64,000 nucleotides of DNA from NCBI GenBank assembly GCA_902756345.1, contig CACVQR010000002.1, positions 1-64,000 of the forward strand. Direction: 5' to 3'. Shown in pieces: positions 27,487 to 35,313 of the stretch; the stretch's first letter is position 1, and each line of letters begins with the position of its first letter. Below the pieces are notes generated by a model. That model searched no databases and was not told where the DNA came from. It worked only from the letters and a program-made list of their open reading frames with translations. A program made the position numbers and the translations under genes. The DNA is from Fibrobacter succinogenes. GTDB taxonomy: Bacteria; Fibrobacterota; Fibrobacteria; Fibrobacterales; Fibrobacteraceae.

Positions 27487-27520
27487 GGGTGGCCCGGAAC
27501 GGGTTGCCCCTTCTTTATTT
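27487..27520 (+). terminator. intrinsic terminator of acpP
   Basis: GGGTGGCCCG-GAA-CGGGTTGCCC, a 10-bp stem with G-T pairs, followed by the T-rich CTTCTTTATTT. It is 32 bases past the acpP stop codon. Confidence 0.8.
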
Positions 27521-27638
27521 AGTTCGGAGTTCGGATTTCAGACTTCTGAATTACAATCAGCTAAGTGATTCATAATTCCGAAATCCGAATTCTGAATTAC
27601 TTCCAACTTCCAACTTCCAACTTCCTACTCCCTACTAT
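27521..27638. repeat. inverted AT-rich repeat plus heptamer array B2 upstream of rnc
   Basis: GTTCGGATTTCAGACTTCTG at 27528 has its inverted counterpart in TTCCGAAATCCGAATTCTGA near 27576-27595, and both arms end in TCTGAATTAC. Five heptamers (CTTCCAA/CTTCCTA, 27600-27630) follow and lead to the rnc ATG with no visible ribosome binding site. Confidence 0.7.
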
Positions 27639-27641
27639 TTA

Positions 27642-28460
27642 ATGTCTGATACAAACCTTCTCCACAAAGTTCTAAAACTCTGGTTTCGCCAGAAGTCCGA
27701 TGGCGGGCTTGAGGCGAAGCTCGGGTACCGGTTCAAGGATCCTGAACTTTTGGCGCATGCGCTGGTGCACCGCTCGTTCTTGACGGGCACGGACATGCCC
27801 TACGAGAGCAACAACGAACGCCTGGAATTTTTGGGCGATTCGGTGCTGAACATGCTCACCACCGAATTCCTTTACAAGACTTACCCCGACGACCCGGAAG
27901 GCGAACTTTCCAAGCGCAAGAGCGCGATTGTTTCGGGACATGCCTGCGCGCAGTCGTCCAAGGAATGGAGCCTGAGCGAATACGTGAAGGTGGGCAAGGC
28001 CGAAGAAAAGCTCGGCGGCCGCGGCAAAGAAAGCATTCTGGCCGATGCCTACGAAGCGGTTCTTGGCGCGGTCTACTTGGATGGCGGCCTCGACGAGGTC
28101 CGCGTGATTCTGAACAAGTTCCACTTTCCGCGGGTGCAAGAGATTATCTCTGCCGAAGACTTCATCAACCACAAGAGCGAACTCCTGGAATACCTGCAGG
28201 GCAAGCTCCGCACGGTTCCGGAATACGTGGTGGTCGATGAATCGGGCCCGGAACACCAGAAGTTGTTCACGGTCGAAGTCCATGTGGACGGCCGCGTGTA
28301 CGGTCGCGGTCAGGGTGGCAACAAGAAGAAGGCCGAGCAGGAGGCTTCTCGCGTGTCGCTTGAAATGCTTTTAGCCGAAGCCGCCAAGGCCGAATCGGAA
28401 AAAGGCCCGGAAGAACCGAAGCCTAAGAAACAAAAGCAGCGCCACGTCGGCCTGCCGTAA
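27642..28460 (+). CDS. rnc: ribonuclease III
   Basis: A protein of 272 residues with the RNase III signature NNERLEFLGDSVL (catalytic E62 and D66) and the second acidic site in ESILADAYEAVLGAVYLD. A C-terminal double-stranded RNA binding domain (about 180-250) contains VHVDGRVYGRGQGGNKKKAE, followed by a Lys/Pro/Glu-rich tail. It cleaves double-stranded RNA in rRNA and mRNA processing. Its place after acpP fits the common acpP-(fabF)-rnc order, although fabF is absent. No Shine-Dalgarno site precedes the ATG; a heptamer array does. The enzyme's substrates could include the long hairpins formed by the window's heptamer arrays, but that is speculation. Confidence 0.96.
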   Translation: MSDTNLLHKVLKLWFRQKSDGGLEAKLGYRFKDPELLAHALVHRSFLTGTDMPYESNNERLEFLGDSVLNMLTTEFLYKTYPDDPEGELSKRKSAIVSGHACAQSSKEWSLSEYVKVGKAEEKLGGRGKESILADAYEAVLGAVYLDGGLDEVRVILNKFHFPRVQEIISAEDFINHKSELLEYLQGKLRTVPEYVVVDESGPEHQKLFTVEVHVDGRVYGRGQGGNKKKAEQEASRVSLEMLLAEAAKAESEKGPEEPKPKKQKQRHVGLP

Positions 28461-28475
28461 TCTTGTCTTTTGCAT

Positions 28476-28558
28476 TGTCATCCCGGGCTCGACCCGGGCG
28501 GACAGCACTTAGCAACTTGTTGCTTAGTGCGCATGGCCACCAAGGTGGGATCTCCTTT
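28476..28558. repeat. dispersed palindromic element, inverted copy between convergent genes
   Basis: TGTCATCCCGGGCTCGACCC, then GCACTTAGCAACTTGTTGCT, GCATGGCCACCAAGGTGGGA and TCTCCTTTTTAC. It is the reverse complement of the inner and right parts of 13011-13213. It contains two hairpins and lies between the stop codons of rnc and the lipoprotein gene. Confidence 0.75.
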
Positions 28559-29773
28559 TTACTTGATGATAAAGTCGCTGGGTTTGACGCCGTAGAACAC
28601 GACGTCGTCAATCCAGAATTCCGTGCTGTCGTAGGCGGCGATCGAAATCGTCGTCACCGACTTGCTGATGACTTCCCAGCCGAGGTTTCCGTACTTGTCG
28701 TCGCGCGGCTTGAAGTTTTCGGGCTTTATAACTCGGCGCGTCCACTCGTCGCTAGTCTTGAGCGTGTCGTAGGCGAGAGTCTTGCCTTCGGTGTTTGATT
28801 CGCCCAAGGTTTCCAGGATAATCGAGATGACGCCTGTGCCGCGAGCGTAGTAAACGATAGAATCGGTCGCGGACAAGTCGCAGGGCGATTCTTCCTTGCA
28901 AATCCAGATTCCGTAGAACGACCAGGAACCAGGCTTTACTGCCGAAGTTTCCCAATAAATAGCGTTCCCTTCGCGGTCTGCGCCCGCTTCGACAATGAAA
29001 TCCGAGAGGTCTTTGCGGGTTTCGGGAATGATTTCGACTTCGGGAGTCGTCTTGACGCTTGTGTCGGTAGAAGACATGTAGCCCGTTTCGCTGATGCCGA
29101 GTTCCTTGATTGTGAATTGGGCACTTGCCGATTCAAAATCCAGCACCTTGACCGAGTCGGGCTCGAAGGTGCGCACGTTTGCAGAAACATCTTCGCCGGC
29201 ATCGATTTTCGCGGACTGTTCGATAATGCTGTCGCCAACGATCACGCGCATGTCGTATTCATACGGAGGCAGGGAATCCATTTCGTAAAAGCCTTCGCTG
29301 TCGGTTTTAACCAGGCGGCCGGTGCCGTATACTTGCACCCAGGCGTAGTCGACGCTGTCGGGTAAGTAAACCTTGCCGCGCAGGCTGCCCGTTTTTTCGA
29401 GGGCGTACTGTACGGAGTCGCCTTCTTGAATGTCTTCGGCAGAAATCTTGGTGAACAGGCCTTCGCCGGCGTCCACAATTTCAATCGTCGCGACATCGAC
29501 GGCGAGGCTGTCAATACGGATTTGCCCCAAGGAATCGGTTTTGAATTCCTCGAAGAAGAATGCCTTTGGGGAATCGTCTTCGATGTTGCGGACAAAGTCC
29601 ACCGAGCGCATGCGGGCGACAACGCCCACCGCCGGTTTAGAATCTTCACGGACAATCTGAATCAAGAAGGCGTTTTCGGTTTCAACGGTACTAATGCCCG
29701 CGACTTCTTTGTCGGAGCAAGCCCAAAAGGCCAGGGGCGCTAAACACGCGAGTAGCAAAAACAGTCGTTTCAT
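28559..29773 (-). CDS. lipoprotein with Ig-like/carboxypeptidase-regulatory repeats and C-terminal binding-type domain
   Basis: A 404-residue lipoprotein: signal sequence LFLLLACLAPLAFWAC with lipobox cysteine C19. Residues about 25-200 hold two or three small beta domains of the carboxypeptidase-regulatory type (SLRGKVYLPDSVDYAWVQVY; GTGRLVKTDSEGFYEMDSLP). The C-terminal 150 residues (GNAIYWETSAVKPGSWSFYG; STEFWIDDVVFYGVKPSDF) look like a carbohydrate-binding beta-sandwich of the CBM11/CIA30 kind. It is probably anchored in the outer membrane and may bind a glycan; no substrate can be named. It starts four bases after the stop codon of the TIGR02147-type gene, so both form an operon. The stop codon touches a repeat element. 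Confidence 0.8.
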   Translation of the reverse strand: MKRLFLLLACLAPLAFWACSDKEVAGISTVETENAFLIQIVREDSKPAVGVVARMRSVDFVRNIEDDSPKAFFFEEFKTDSLGQIRIDSLAVDVATIEIVDAGEGLFTKISAEDIQEGDSVQYALEKTGSLRGKVYLPDSVDYAWVQVYGTGRLVKTDSEGFYEMDSLPPYEYDMRVIVGDSIIEQSAKIDAGEDVSANVRTFEPDSVKVLDFESASAQFTIKELGISETGYMSSTDTSVKTTPEVEIIPETRKDLSDFIVEAGADREGNAIYWETSAVKPGSWSFYGIWICKEESPCDLSATDSIVYYARGTGVISIILETLGESNTEGKTLAYDTLKTSDEWTRRVIKPENFKPRDDKYGNLGWEVISKSVTTISIAAYDSTEFWIDDVVFYGVKPSDFIIK

Positions 29774-29776
29774 GTT

Positions 29777-30622
29777 TTACCCCTCTTTCTTGGTTCGTGG
29801 ATCGTTAGAAATGTCAGCCACCGGGTAAAGCGCAAATACAAACTGCATAGCGCGGTTAGGCTTGTTGACCTCGGCCACTCTGCGTTGTACCTGGCGCCTG
29901 AACTCCAGAGTCATTTCGTTCAAGTCGGCAAAGCAGTCCTCATCGACTCCCACCAGCAGCGAAGAAATATTGCGCTTGGCAGGTTCCACTGCAATCAGGG
30001 AGTTCTGCGCGAGCGCCAAAAGTTGATTCTGGTAGCTGCGGATGGCGGCGGTCTTTGTGGCTGACCCTGCCGATGTAAAGTTAGCAGTTGTTGCGGCGTA
30101 ACGTTCCGAGGCAAGCGGCGTAATGAGCTTTAAATCCTTCAAAACGGTTATGGCTTCGCGGACTTGGTCTTCGGAAACGGTCGGCGAAATCTGCTTGACC
30201 AGGTGCGAAACTTCGGCATGCCCGCCATTCATCTCGATAAGGGCGCGCACTACGGGAATCCACCACTTGCTCAGGAACAGGTATTCACTTGCACTCAGCT
30301 TGCGCAAGTCCACATCTTGCAAAGCGAGCGCCATCTTGTAAAGCTTGTCCTTTTTGGCGGGGGACTTGGTCTTGGAGGCGGCTACCAGAATCTCGAAAAG
30401 TTCGCCCTTGCGGCCTTTCAGGTCGAGCAAGTCTTTTGCCAAGGGAATGCTGCGGTTCGGCAGGTGCAGTTCCTTGTTCAGCACGCGGAAAACCTGACTC
30501 GTGTCGAGCCCGAGCTTTTGGCCCATCATTTTATAGGAATACAGCGGCATATCCAACTTGCGCTGGGTATAGTAATTCTTGAGCAAGTCCCTGTAATCGC
30601 TTATTTCGTCAATGTTGAGCAT
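29777..30622 (-). CDS. TIGR02147-family protein, putative regulator
   Basis: 281 residues. The N-terminus LNIDEISDYRDLLKNYYTQR, followed by YSYKMMGQKLGLDTSQVFRV and a Leu/Lys-rich helical middle, matches TIGR02147, a family expanded in Fibrobacter and some other lineages. The first 60 residues look like a helix-turn-helix (MMGQKLGLDTSQVFRVL), and a second winged-helix-like part is around 130-180 (VSEDQVREAITVLKDLKLIT). A role as transcription regulator is therefore inferred. I place the start at 30622, giving MLNIDEI, with AGGGAA upstream; the ATG at 30649 lacks a ribosome binding site. It is co-transcribed with the lipoprotein and divergent from the GH54 arabinofuranosidase, which could be its target. 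Confidence 0.82.
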   Translation of the reverse strand: MLNIDEISDYRDLLKNYYTQRKLDMPLYSYKMMGQKLGLDTSQVFRVLNKELHLPNRSIPLAKDLLDLKGRKGELFEILVAASKTKSPAKKDKLYKMALALQDVDLRKLSASEYLFLSKWWIPVVRALIEMNGGHAEVSHLVKQISPTVSEDQVREAITVLKDLKLITPLASERYAATTANFTSAGSATKTAAIRSYQNQLLALAQNSLIAVEPAKRNISSLLVGVDEDCFADLNEMTLEFRRQVQRRVAEVNKPNRAMQFVFALYPVADISNDPRTKKEG

Positions 30623-30797
30623 AGGCCAGTTCCCTAAACAGTGATCCATTCAATAAAATAACCTTTTCTCGGGCCGAAAAGCAAAAAAAGAGCGAATCGT
30701 TTTTGACAAAAATGCAATAGAAGAATCTCCAAAGGCGTGATTTTGGCCCGTTTTAGAGGTAATTTGATATTGGTTGGTAAAAAAGAGGGATGTTGGG

Positions 30798-32528
30798 ATG
30801 AAATACAATTCATTTTTGACAGTGCTGGCGCTTGTGGCACCCACCATGGTCTTGGCCAAAGAAGGCCCCTGTGACATTTACGCAAAGGCAAACACCCCGT
30901 GCGTGGCGGCGCATAGTTTGACGCGCGCGCTTTTCGGGGAGTATAATGGCAACCTGTACCAGGTTCGTCGAGCCGATGGAGCCACTAAAGATATTCCGCT
31001 CGAAGAAAAGGGCGGGTATGTCAATTCCTCCGTGCAAGATGATTTTTGCGCCGGTTCCAAATGCACCATTTCGATTATTTACGACCAGAGCAGCTATAAA
31101 AACGACTTAAAAAAATCCCCACCAGTCTATTGGCTAAAGGATGGAGCCAAGGAAGCAGACGCCAACAGGGCCCCGATTTACATCAGCGGGCGCAGGGCAT
31201 ACGGATTCTATCGCGACGCCTGGTCTGCCACCGGTTACCGCAATAACAATACCAAAGGTGTAGCCACCGGCGACGAAGAAGAATCCATGTACATGGTCGT
31301 TGACGGCAGACATTACAACGACTTGTGCTGTTTCAACTACGGAAATGCAGAAACAACCGGTAACGATGACGGCCCTGGAACCATGGAATGCATCTACTTC
31401 GGAAGCGACAAGGACTGGGGCGGTCCAGGACAAGGAAACGGTCCGTGGGTTGCCGCCGACTTGGAAGACGGCGTATTCAAGGGAAACGATGCTGGTTGGC
31501 AATGGGGCAAGACCCATACAACACCGTGGCCAGACGCACTTTCTATTGAAGCAGACTATGTGACCGCCATGCTCAAAGGACCGAATGACGGAACGTTCAA
31601 GCTCAAGGGCGGCAGCGCTCAAAAAGGAACCCTCAACACCATGTGGGACGGACCGCGCAAAAGAGGCTACAGCCCACGCAAGCTGCAAGGCGCCATCGTG
31701 CTCGGCAATGGCGGTGACGGCAGCGACGGCGGTGCAGGAACGTTCTTCGAAGGTGTGATGACCATCGGAAACCCGCCCGATTCCGTTGACGATTTGGTAC
31801 AGGCAAACATCGTTGCCGCCGGTTACGGAAGCAAAATTGACATTTTCAAAAAAGTCGAAATTGAACCGTTCAAAGATACACTTACCATCCCCGGAAAAAT
31901 CGAAGTCGAGAACTATGATAAAGGCGGCAACGGCCGCGGATTCCTGGACAGCGATATCGAAAACGAAAACAGCCTCTACCGCGATGACAACGCAGGCCTC
32001 GACAGCGCAGAAGGCGCCATCATTTACGGCTGGGGTTATGCCGATGACTGGTTACGTTACACGGTAAAAGCGTCCAAGAACGACTCGCTCACGCTCACGG
32101 CGCGCGTCGCCTCCCCAAGCGATAGCACATTCTTCTCCGTACTCGTTGACGAGAAAAAAGTCGTCACCGTGATGGTCCCGAATACCGGCGACTGGAAGAC
32201 GTTTGAAACGGTTGCGGTTTCCGTGCCCGCAATTGCAGAAGGTGCGCATGTGCTAAAAATAAAGATTGACAAGCCGTACTTCAATCTCGACTGGATTGAA
32301 TTTACAATCGCAAAATCCACCACCCAAATGCCGAGATTCAAAAGCAACTTCACTTCAACACCACAAACGGCTACCGTATATGACGTTCTCGGAAATCGCG
32401 TTATCACTTTCCGTGCAGATGAAAAGACGATATATAGAGCATGGGATAAAGTTCGTATGAATCTTCCCAACGGAATTTATGTCATCAAAACGAACAATAA
32501 AATTGTCCGAGCAGTAAAGACAAAATAA
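30798..32528 (+). CDS. secreted alpha-L-arabinofuranosidase, GH54, with CBM6-like domain
   Basis: 576 residues. After the signal peptide (LTVLALVAPTMVLAKEG) comes the GH54 catalytic domain (about 22-345): CDIYAKANTPCVAAHSLTRA, FCAGSKCTISIIYDQSS, the nucleophile-region DDGPGTMECIYFG and IVLGNGGDGSDGGAGTFFEG. The enzyme releases arabinose side chains from arabinan or arabinoxylan. In place of the usual arabinose-binding CBM42 it has a CBM6/35-like module (about 365-500; IPGKIEVENYDKGGNGRGF; IYGWGYADDWLRYTVKA) and a type IX-like tail (ATVYDVLGNRVITF; LPNGIYVIKTNNKIVRAVKT). The start at 30798 gives a clean signal peptide; the in-frame ATG at 30774 does not. It ends at a strong terminator and fits the pectin-side-chain theme of the window. 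Confidence 0.93.
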   Translation: MKYNSFLTVLALVAPTMVLAKEGPCDIYAKANTPCVAAHSLTRALFGEYNGNLYQVRRADGATKDIPLEEKGGYVNSSVQDDFCAGSKCTISIIYDQSSYKNDLKKSPPVYWLKDGAKEADANRAPIYISGRRAYGFYRDAWSATGYRNNNTKGVATGDEEESMYMVVDGRHYNDLCCFNYGNAETTGNDDGPGTMECIYFGSDKDWGGPGQGNGPWVAADLEDGVFKGNDAGWQWGKTHTTPWPDALSIEADYVTAMLKGPNDGTFKLKGGSAQKGTLNTMWDGPRKRGYSPRKLQGAIVLGNGGDGSDGGAGTFFEGVMTIGNPPDSVDDLVQANIVAAGYGSKIDIFKKVEIEPFKDTLTIPGKIEVENYDKGGNGRGFLDSDIENENSLYRDDNAGLDSAEGAIIYGWGYADDWLRYTVKASKNDSLTLTARVASPSDSTFFSVLVDEKKVVTVMVPNTGDWKTFETVAVSVPAIAEGAHVLKIKIDKPYFNLDWIEFTIAKSTTQMPRFKSNFTSTPQTATVYDVLGNRVITFRADEKTIYRAWDKVRMNLPNGIYVIKTNNKIVRAVKTK

Positions 32529-32553
32529 GACACCTCCACACACCCCAAAAACA

Positions 32554-32586
32554 CCCCGCAGGCTCTAGCTTGCGGGGCGTTTCTAT
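32554..32586. terminator. terminator between GH54 and fumarase (convergent)
   Basis: CCCCGCA-GGCTCTAGCT-TGCGGGG followed by CGTTTCTATT on the plus strand; on the minus strand the stem is followed by TGTTTTTGGGG. It can end both transcripts. Confidence 0.85.
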
Positions 32587-32603
32587 TGAAAGGGTGGTTT
32601 CGA

Positions 32604-34241
32604 CTAGATCAGTCCTTCGAAGAAGTTGTTTCCCTTGTCGTCGACCAAGATGAATGCCGGGAAGTCCTTGATGGTAATCTTGCGGATGGCTTCCATGCCG
32701 AGTTCCGGGAAGGCCACGATATCGTTGCTGAGGATGTTCTGTTCGGCGAGGATGGCTGCCGGACCGCCGATAGAGCCGAGGAAGAATCCACCGTACTTCT
32801 TGCAGGCGTCGGTCACGTCCTGACTGCGGTTGCCCTTGGCGACCATGATCATCGAAGCACCCTTGCTCTGGAAGCGCATCACGTACGGGTCCATGCGGTT
32901 GGCTGTCGTCGGGCCAAAGCTACCGGTGGGCATGCCTGCCGGAGTCTTGGCCGGGCCGGCGTAGTAAATCGGGTGGTCAGACACGACCTTCAATACGGTC
33001 TTTTCTTCGTCGGTGAGTTCTTCGCCGCGTTCCTGCTTGTCGAAGATTTCGGCAATCTTGGCGTGGGCCATGTCGCGGGCCACAATCATGGTGCCCTTGA
33101 GGCTGAGGCGCGTCTTCACCGGATACTTGGTGAGGTCGGCGAGTACTTCCTTCATCGGGCGGTCGAGGTCGATTTCCACAGCCGGAGCGAGGTTCACGGC
33201 GTTGCCTGCCGGAATGTAGTTTTCCGGATGATGTTCCATCTTTTCGAGCCAGAGGCCGTTCTCGTCAATCTTTGCCTTGATGTTGCGGTCGGCAGAGCAG
33301 CTCACGCCGATAGAAACCGGGCAGCTTGCAGCGTGGCGCGGAGCACGGATTACGCGCACATCGTGCACCAGGTACTTGCCGCCGAACTGGGCGCCAATGC
33401 CCGTCTTCTGGCAAATGTGCAGAACCTTTTCTTCCATTTCGAGGTCGCGGAAAATGCGGCCGCCTTCGGAACCGCTGGTCGGAATATCGTCGAGGTAGCC
33501 GCAGCTAGCGAGCTTCACCATGTGGGTGTTCATTTCGGCAGAGGTACCGCCAATCACAATGGCGAGGTGGTACGGAGGGCATGCCGCAGTACCCAAGGTC
33601 TTCACCTTTTCGGCGAGGAACTTTTCCAAGGACTTCGGGTTGAGGAGCGCCTTGGTCATGGGCCAGTAGTAAGTCTTGTTGGCAGAGCCGCCGCCCTTCG
33701 CCACAAAGAGGAACTTCATCTCGGCGCCTTCTTCGGCGTGGATGTCGATCTGGGCAGGCAGGTTGCAACCGGTGTTCTTTTCTTCGTACATGGTCAAGGG
33801 TGCAATCTGGCTGTAGCGCAGGTTCTTCGTGGTGTAGGCGTTGTAGATACCTTCGGAAATCGCTTCGGCATCGTCAAAGCCCGTCCAGACCTGCTGGCCC
33901 TTGTGGGCAACGCAGATTGCCGTACCGGTGTCCTGGCAGAACGGGAGAATCCCCTTGGCGGCAACGCAAGCGTTCTTGAGCATGGTGAGGGCCACGAACT
34001 TGTCGTTGTCCGAAGCTTCCGGGTCCTGCAAAATCTTCGCGACCTTCGCCGTGTGGGCCGGGCGCAGGCAGAATTCCACTTCTTCAAAGGCGGCCTGGGC
34101 GATCTTGGTCAAAGCTTCCTTAGAAACCTTGAGAATCTTCTTACCTTCGAATTCGGCGACAGAAACGCCATCTTTACCGAGGTTTACGTATTCGGTAGTA
34201 TCTTCACCGTGCTGGACGGTAGCTTCGTATTTGAATGCCAT
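32604..34241 (-). CDS. fumA: class I fumarate hydratase (iron-sulfur fumarase)
   Basis: 545 residues, the length of FumA/FumB-type fumarases. The N-terminal alpha part has [20 protein letters not shown] (first cluster cysteine), [20 protein letters not shown] and [40 protein letters not shown] supplies another cysteine. The C-terminal beta part has [34 protein letters not shown] and the family end. It interconverts fumarate and malate; in a succinate-producing fermenter it would run towards fumarate. It is a single-gene transcript. A TAAATT -10 candidate lies near 34400 on the minus strand, beyond an array of heptamer units, and there is no obvious Shine-Dalgarno site. Confidence 0.95.
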   Translation of the reverse strand: MAFKYEATVQHGEDTTEYVNLGKDGVSVAEFEGKKILKVSKEALTKIAQAAFEEVEFCLRPAHTAKVAKILQDPEASDNDKFVALTMLKNACVAAKGILPFCQDTGTAICVAHKGQQVWTGFDDAEAISEGIYNAYTTKNLRYSQIAPLTMYEEKNTGCNLPAQIDIHAEEGAEMKFLFVAKGGGSANKTYYWPMTKALLNPKSLEKFLAEKVKTLGTAACPPYHLAIVIGGTSAEMNTHMVKLASCGYLDDIPTSGSEGGRIFRDLEMEEKVLHICQKTGIGAQFGGKYLVHDVRVIRAPRHAASCPVSIGVSCSADRNIKAKIDENGLWLEKMEHHPENYIPAGNAVNLAPAVEIDLDRPMKEVLADLTKYPVKTRLSLKGTMIVARDMAHAKIAEIFDKQERGEELTDEEKTVLKVVSDHPIYYAGPAKTPAGMPTGSFGPTTANRMDPYVMRFQSKGASMIMVAKGNRSQDVTDACKKYGGFFLGSIGGPAAILAEQNILSNDIVAFPELGMEAIRKITIKDFPAFILVDDKGNNFFEGLI

Positions 34242-34276
34242 AGTTAATTAGGGGTTAGGGTTAGAATCAAGGGTTA

Positions 34277-34378
34277 GTGTGTGGTGTGGAATGTGGGCGG
34301 CTTGCGCCGCAATGTGGGAAGTGGAATGACTAATTACACATTACACATCACACATCACACATTACACATTTCACATTG
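34277..34378. repeat. heptamer array A2 (ACACATY units with inverted left arm)
   Basis: Left arm GTGTGTGGTGTGGAATGTGG (34278-34297), a GGCGGCTTGCGCCGC hairpin, then six or seven units of ACACATT/ACACATC up to 34378. Same design as array A1 at 15369. The rest of the 34242-34596 gap holds telomere-like GGTTAG repeats next to the fumarase start and, further right, the AT-rich promoter region of the next gene. Confidence 0.8.
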
Positions 34379-34523
34379 TTTTTTATGTGTGTAATTTAAA
34401 ATTTCTAGCGGCTTTGGTCTAAAATTTTCGACTGAATGGAGCGGTTTAGCCCGCGACGGTGTGCGAAAAATCGCAAAATGCCGATGAAAAGACGAAAATA
34501 GCGGACAATTTGAACTTTTTTTA

Positions 34524-34559
34524 TAAAAAACTTGGCGAACGGCCGAAATTTGTACTATT
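34524..34559 (+). promoter_or_regulatory. probable promoter of the Ala/Pro-rich protein gene
   Basis: AT-rich stretch with TTGGCG (about 34531-34536) and TATTTT (about 34555-34560), 18 bases apart, preceding a 35-base leader with the ribosome binding site GAAGAGGA. Moderate match only. Confidence 0.4.
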
Positions 34560-34596
34560 TTTTACATCGTAAAAAGTTTAAACTGAAGAGGATACT

Positions 34597-35256
34597 ATGA
34601 AGATCAAGACTCTCATGCTGGCAACCATGCTTGCCTCTGCTGTTGTTTTTGCAGCCCCGGCTGCCAAGAAGGAAGCTGCCCCGGCCGCTAAGCCCGCCGC
34701 TGCCGCTCCTGCCGCCGAAGCCGCCAAGCCCGCTCCCGCAGCTGCTCCTGCCGCAGCCCCCGCTGCTCAGCCCGCTGCCGAAGCTGCCAAGCCTGCCGAA
34801 GCCCCGAAGGCCGAAGCCGCCAAGGCTGAACCGGCTCCCGCCGCCGCACCGGCTGCCGCCGCTGCTCCTGCCGCTGCCGACACCGCCAAGGCTGCCGAAG
34901 CTGCCGCTCCTGCTGATTCTGCTGCCGCTGCTGCCGCACCGGCTGACTCCGCCGCCGCTCCGGCCGAAGCCGTAGCCGCCGCCGACACCGCCAAGGCCGA
35001 TACCGCCAAGACCGAAGTGCTCGAAGCCAAGGCTGAAGAAGCCCCGGTCGACAGCGCCGCTCTCGCCAAGGCCGAAGAAGAAAAGAAGGCTGCCGAAGAA
35101 GCTGCCAAGGCCAAGGCCGAAGAACAGGCTGCTCTCGAAAACAGCACTGCCGGTTCCGCCAAGACCTCTATCATGGAAAACCCCTGGGAATTCCTGATCG
35201 TGTCTGCCGCCTTCGTTGCCTCCGTGCTCGTGATTATCTTCACCGGCAAGGACTAA
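34597..35256 (+). CDS. Ala/Pro/Lys-rich exported protein with C-terminal membrane helix
   Basis: 219 residues in three parts: a signal peptide (LMLATMLASAVVFAAPAA); about 150 residues made almost only of A, P, K, E and D (for example EAAKPAPAAAPAAAPAAQPA and AADTAKADTAKTEVLEAK); and a C-terminal transmembrane helix ENPWEFLIVSAAFVASVLVI-IF ending TGKD. It would be a flexible rod anchored at its C-terminus, comparable in layout to the linker of TonB-like or spacer proteins, but without a recognisable functional domain. It has a good ribosome binding site (GAAGAGGA), a long AT-rich promoter region and a very strong terminator, suggesting high expression as a single gene. The function is unknown; the repetitive codons (GCC/GCT, AAG) make the alternative frames look open. 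Confidence 0.85.
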   Translation: MKIKTLMLATMLASAVVFAAPAAKKEAAPAAKPAAAAPAAEAAKPAPAAAPAAAPAAQPAAEAAKPAEAPKAEAAKAEPAPAAAPAAAAAPAAADTAKAAEAAAPADSAAAAAAPADSAAAPAEAVAAADTAKADTAKTEVLEAKAEEAPVDSAALAKAEEEKKAAEEAAKAKAEEQAALENSTAGSAKTSIMENPWEFLIVSAAFVASVLVIIFTGKD

Positions 35257-35283
35257 TCGAAGCCCTCTAAAACAAGGTTTTGA

Positions 35284-35313
35284 AAACGGTACCCAGAGCG
35301 GGTACCGTTTTTT
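35284..35313. terminator. strong bidirectional terminator
   Basis: AAACGGTACCC-AGAGC-GGGTACCGTTT followed by TTT: an 11-bp perfect stem with T tracts on both strands, between the Ala/Pro-rich gene and the convergent ATPase gene. Confidence 0.92.
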
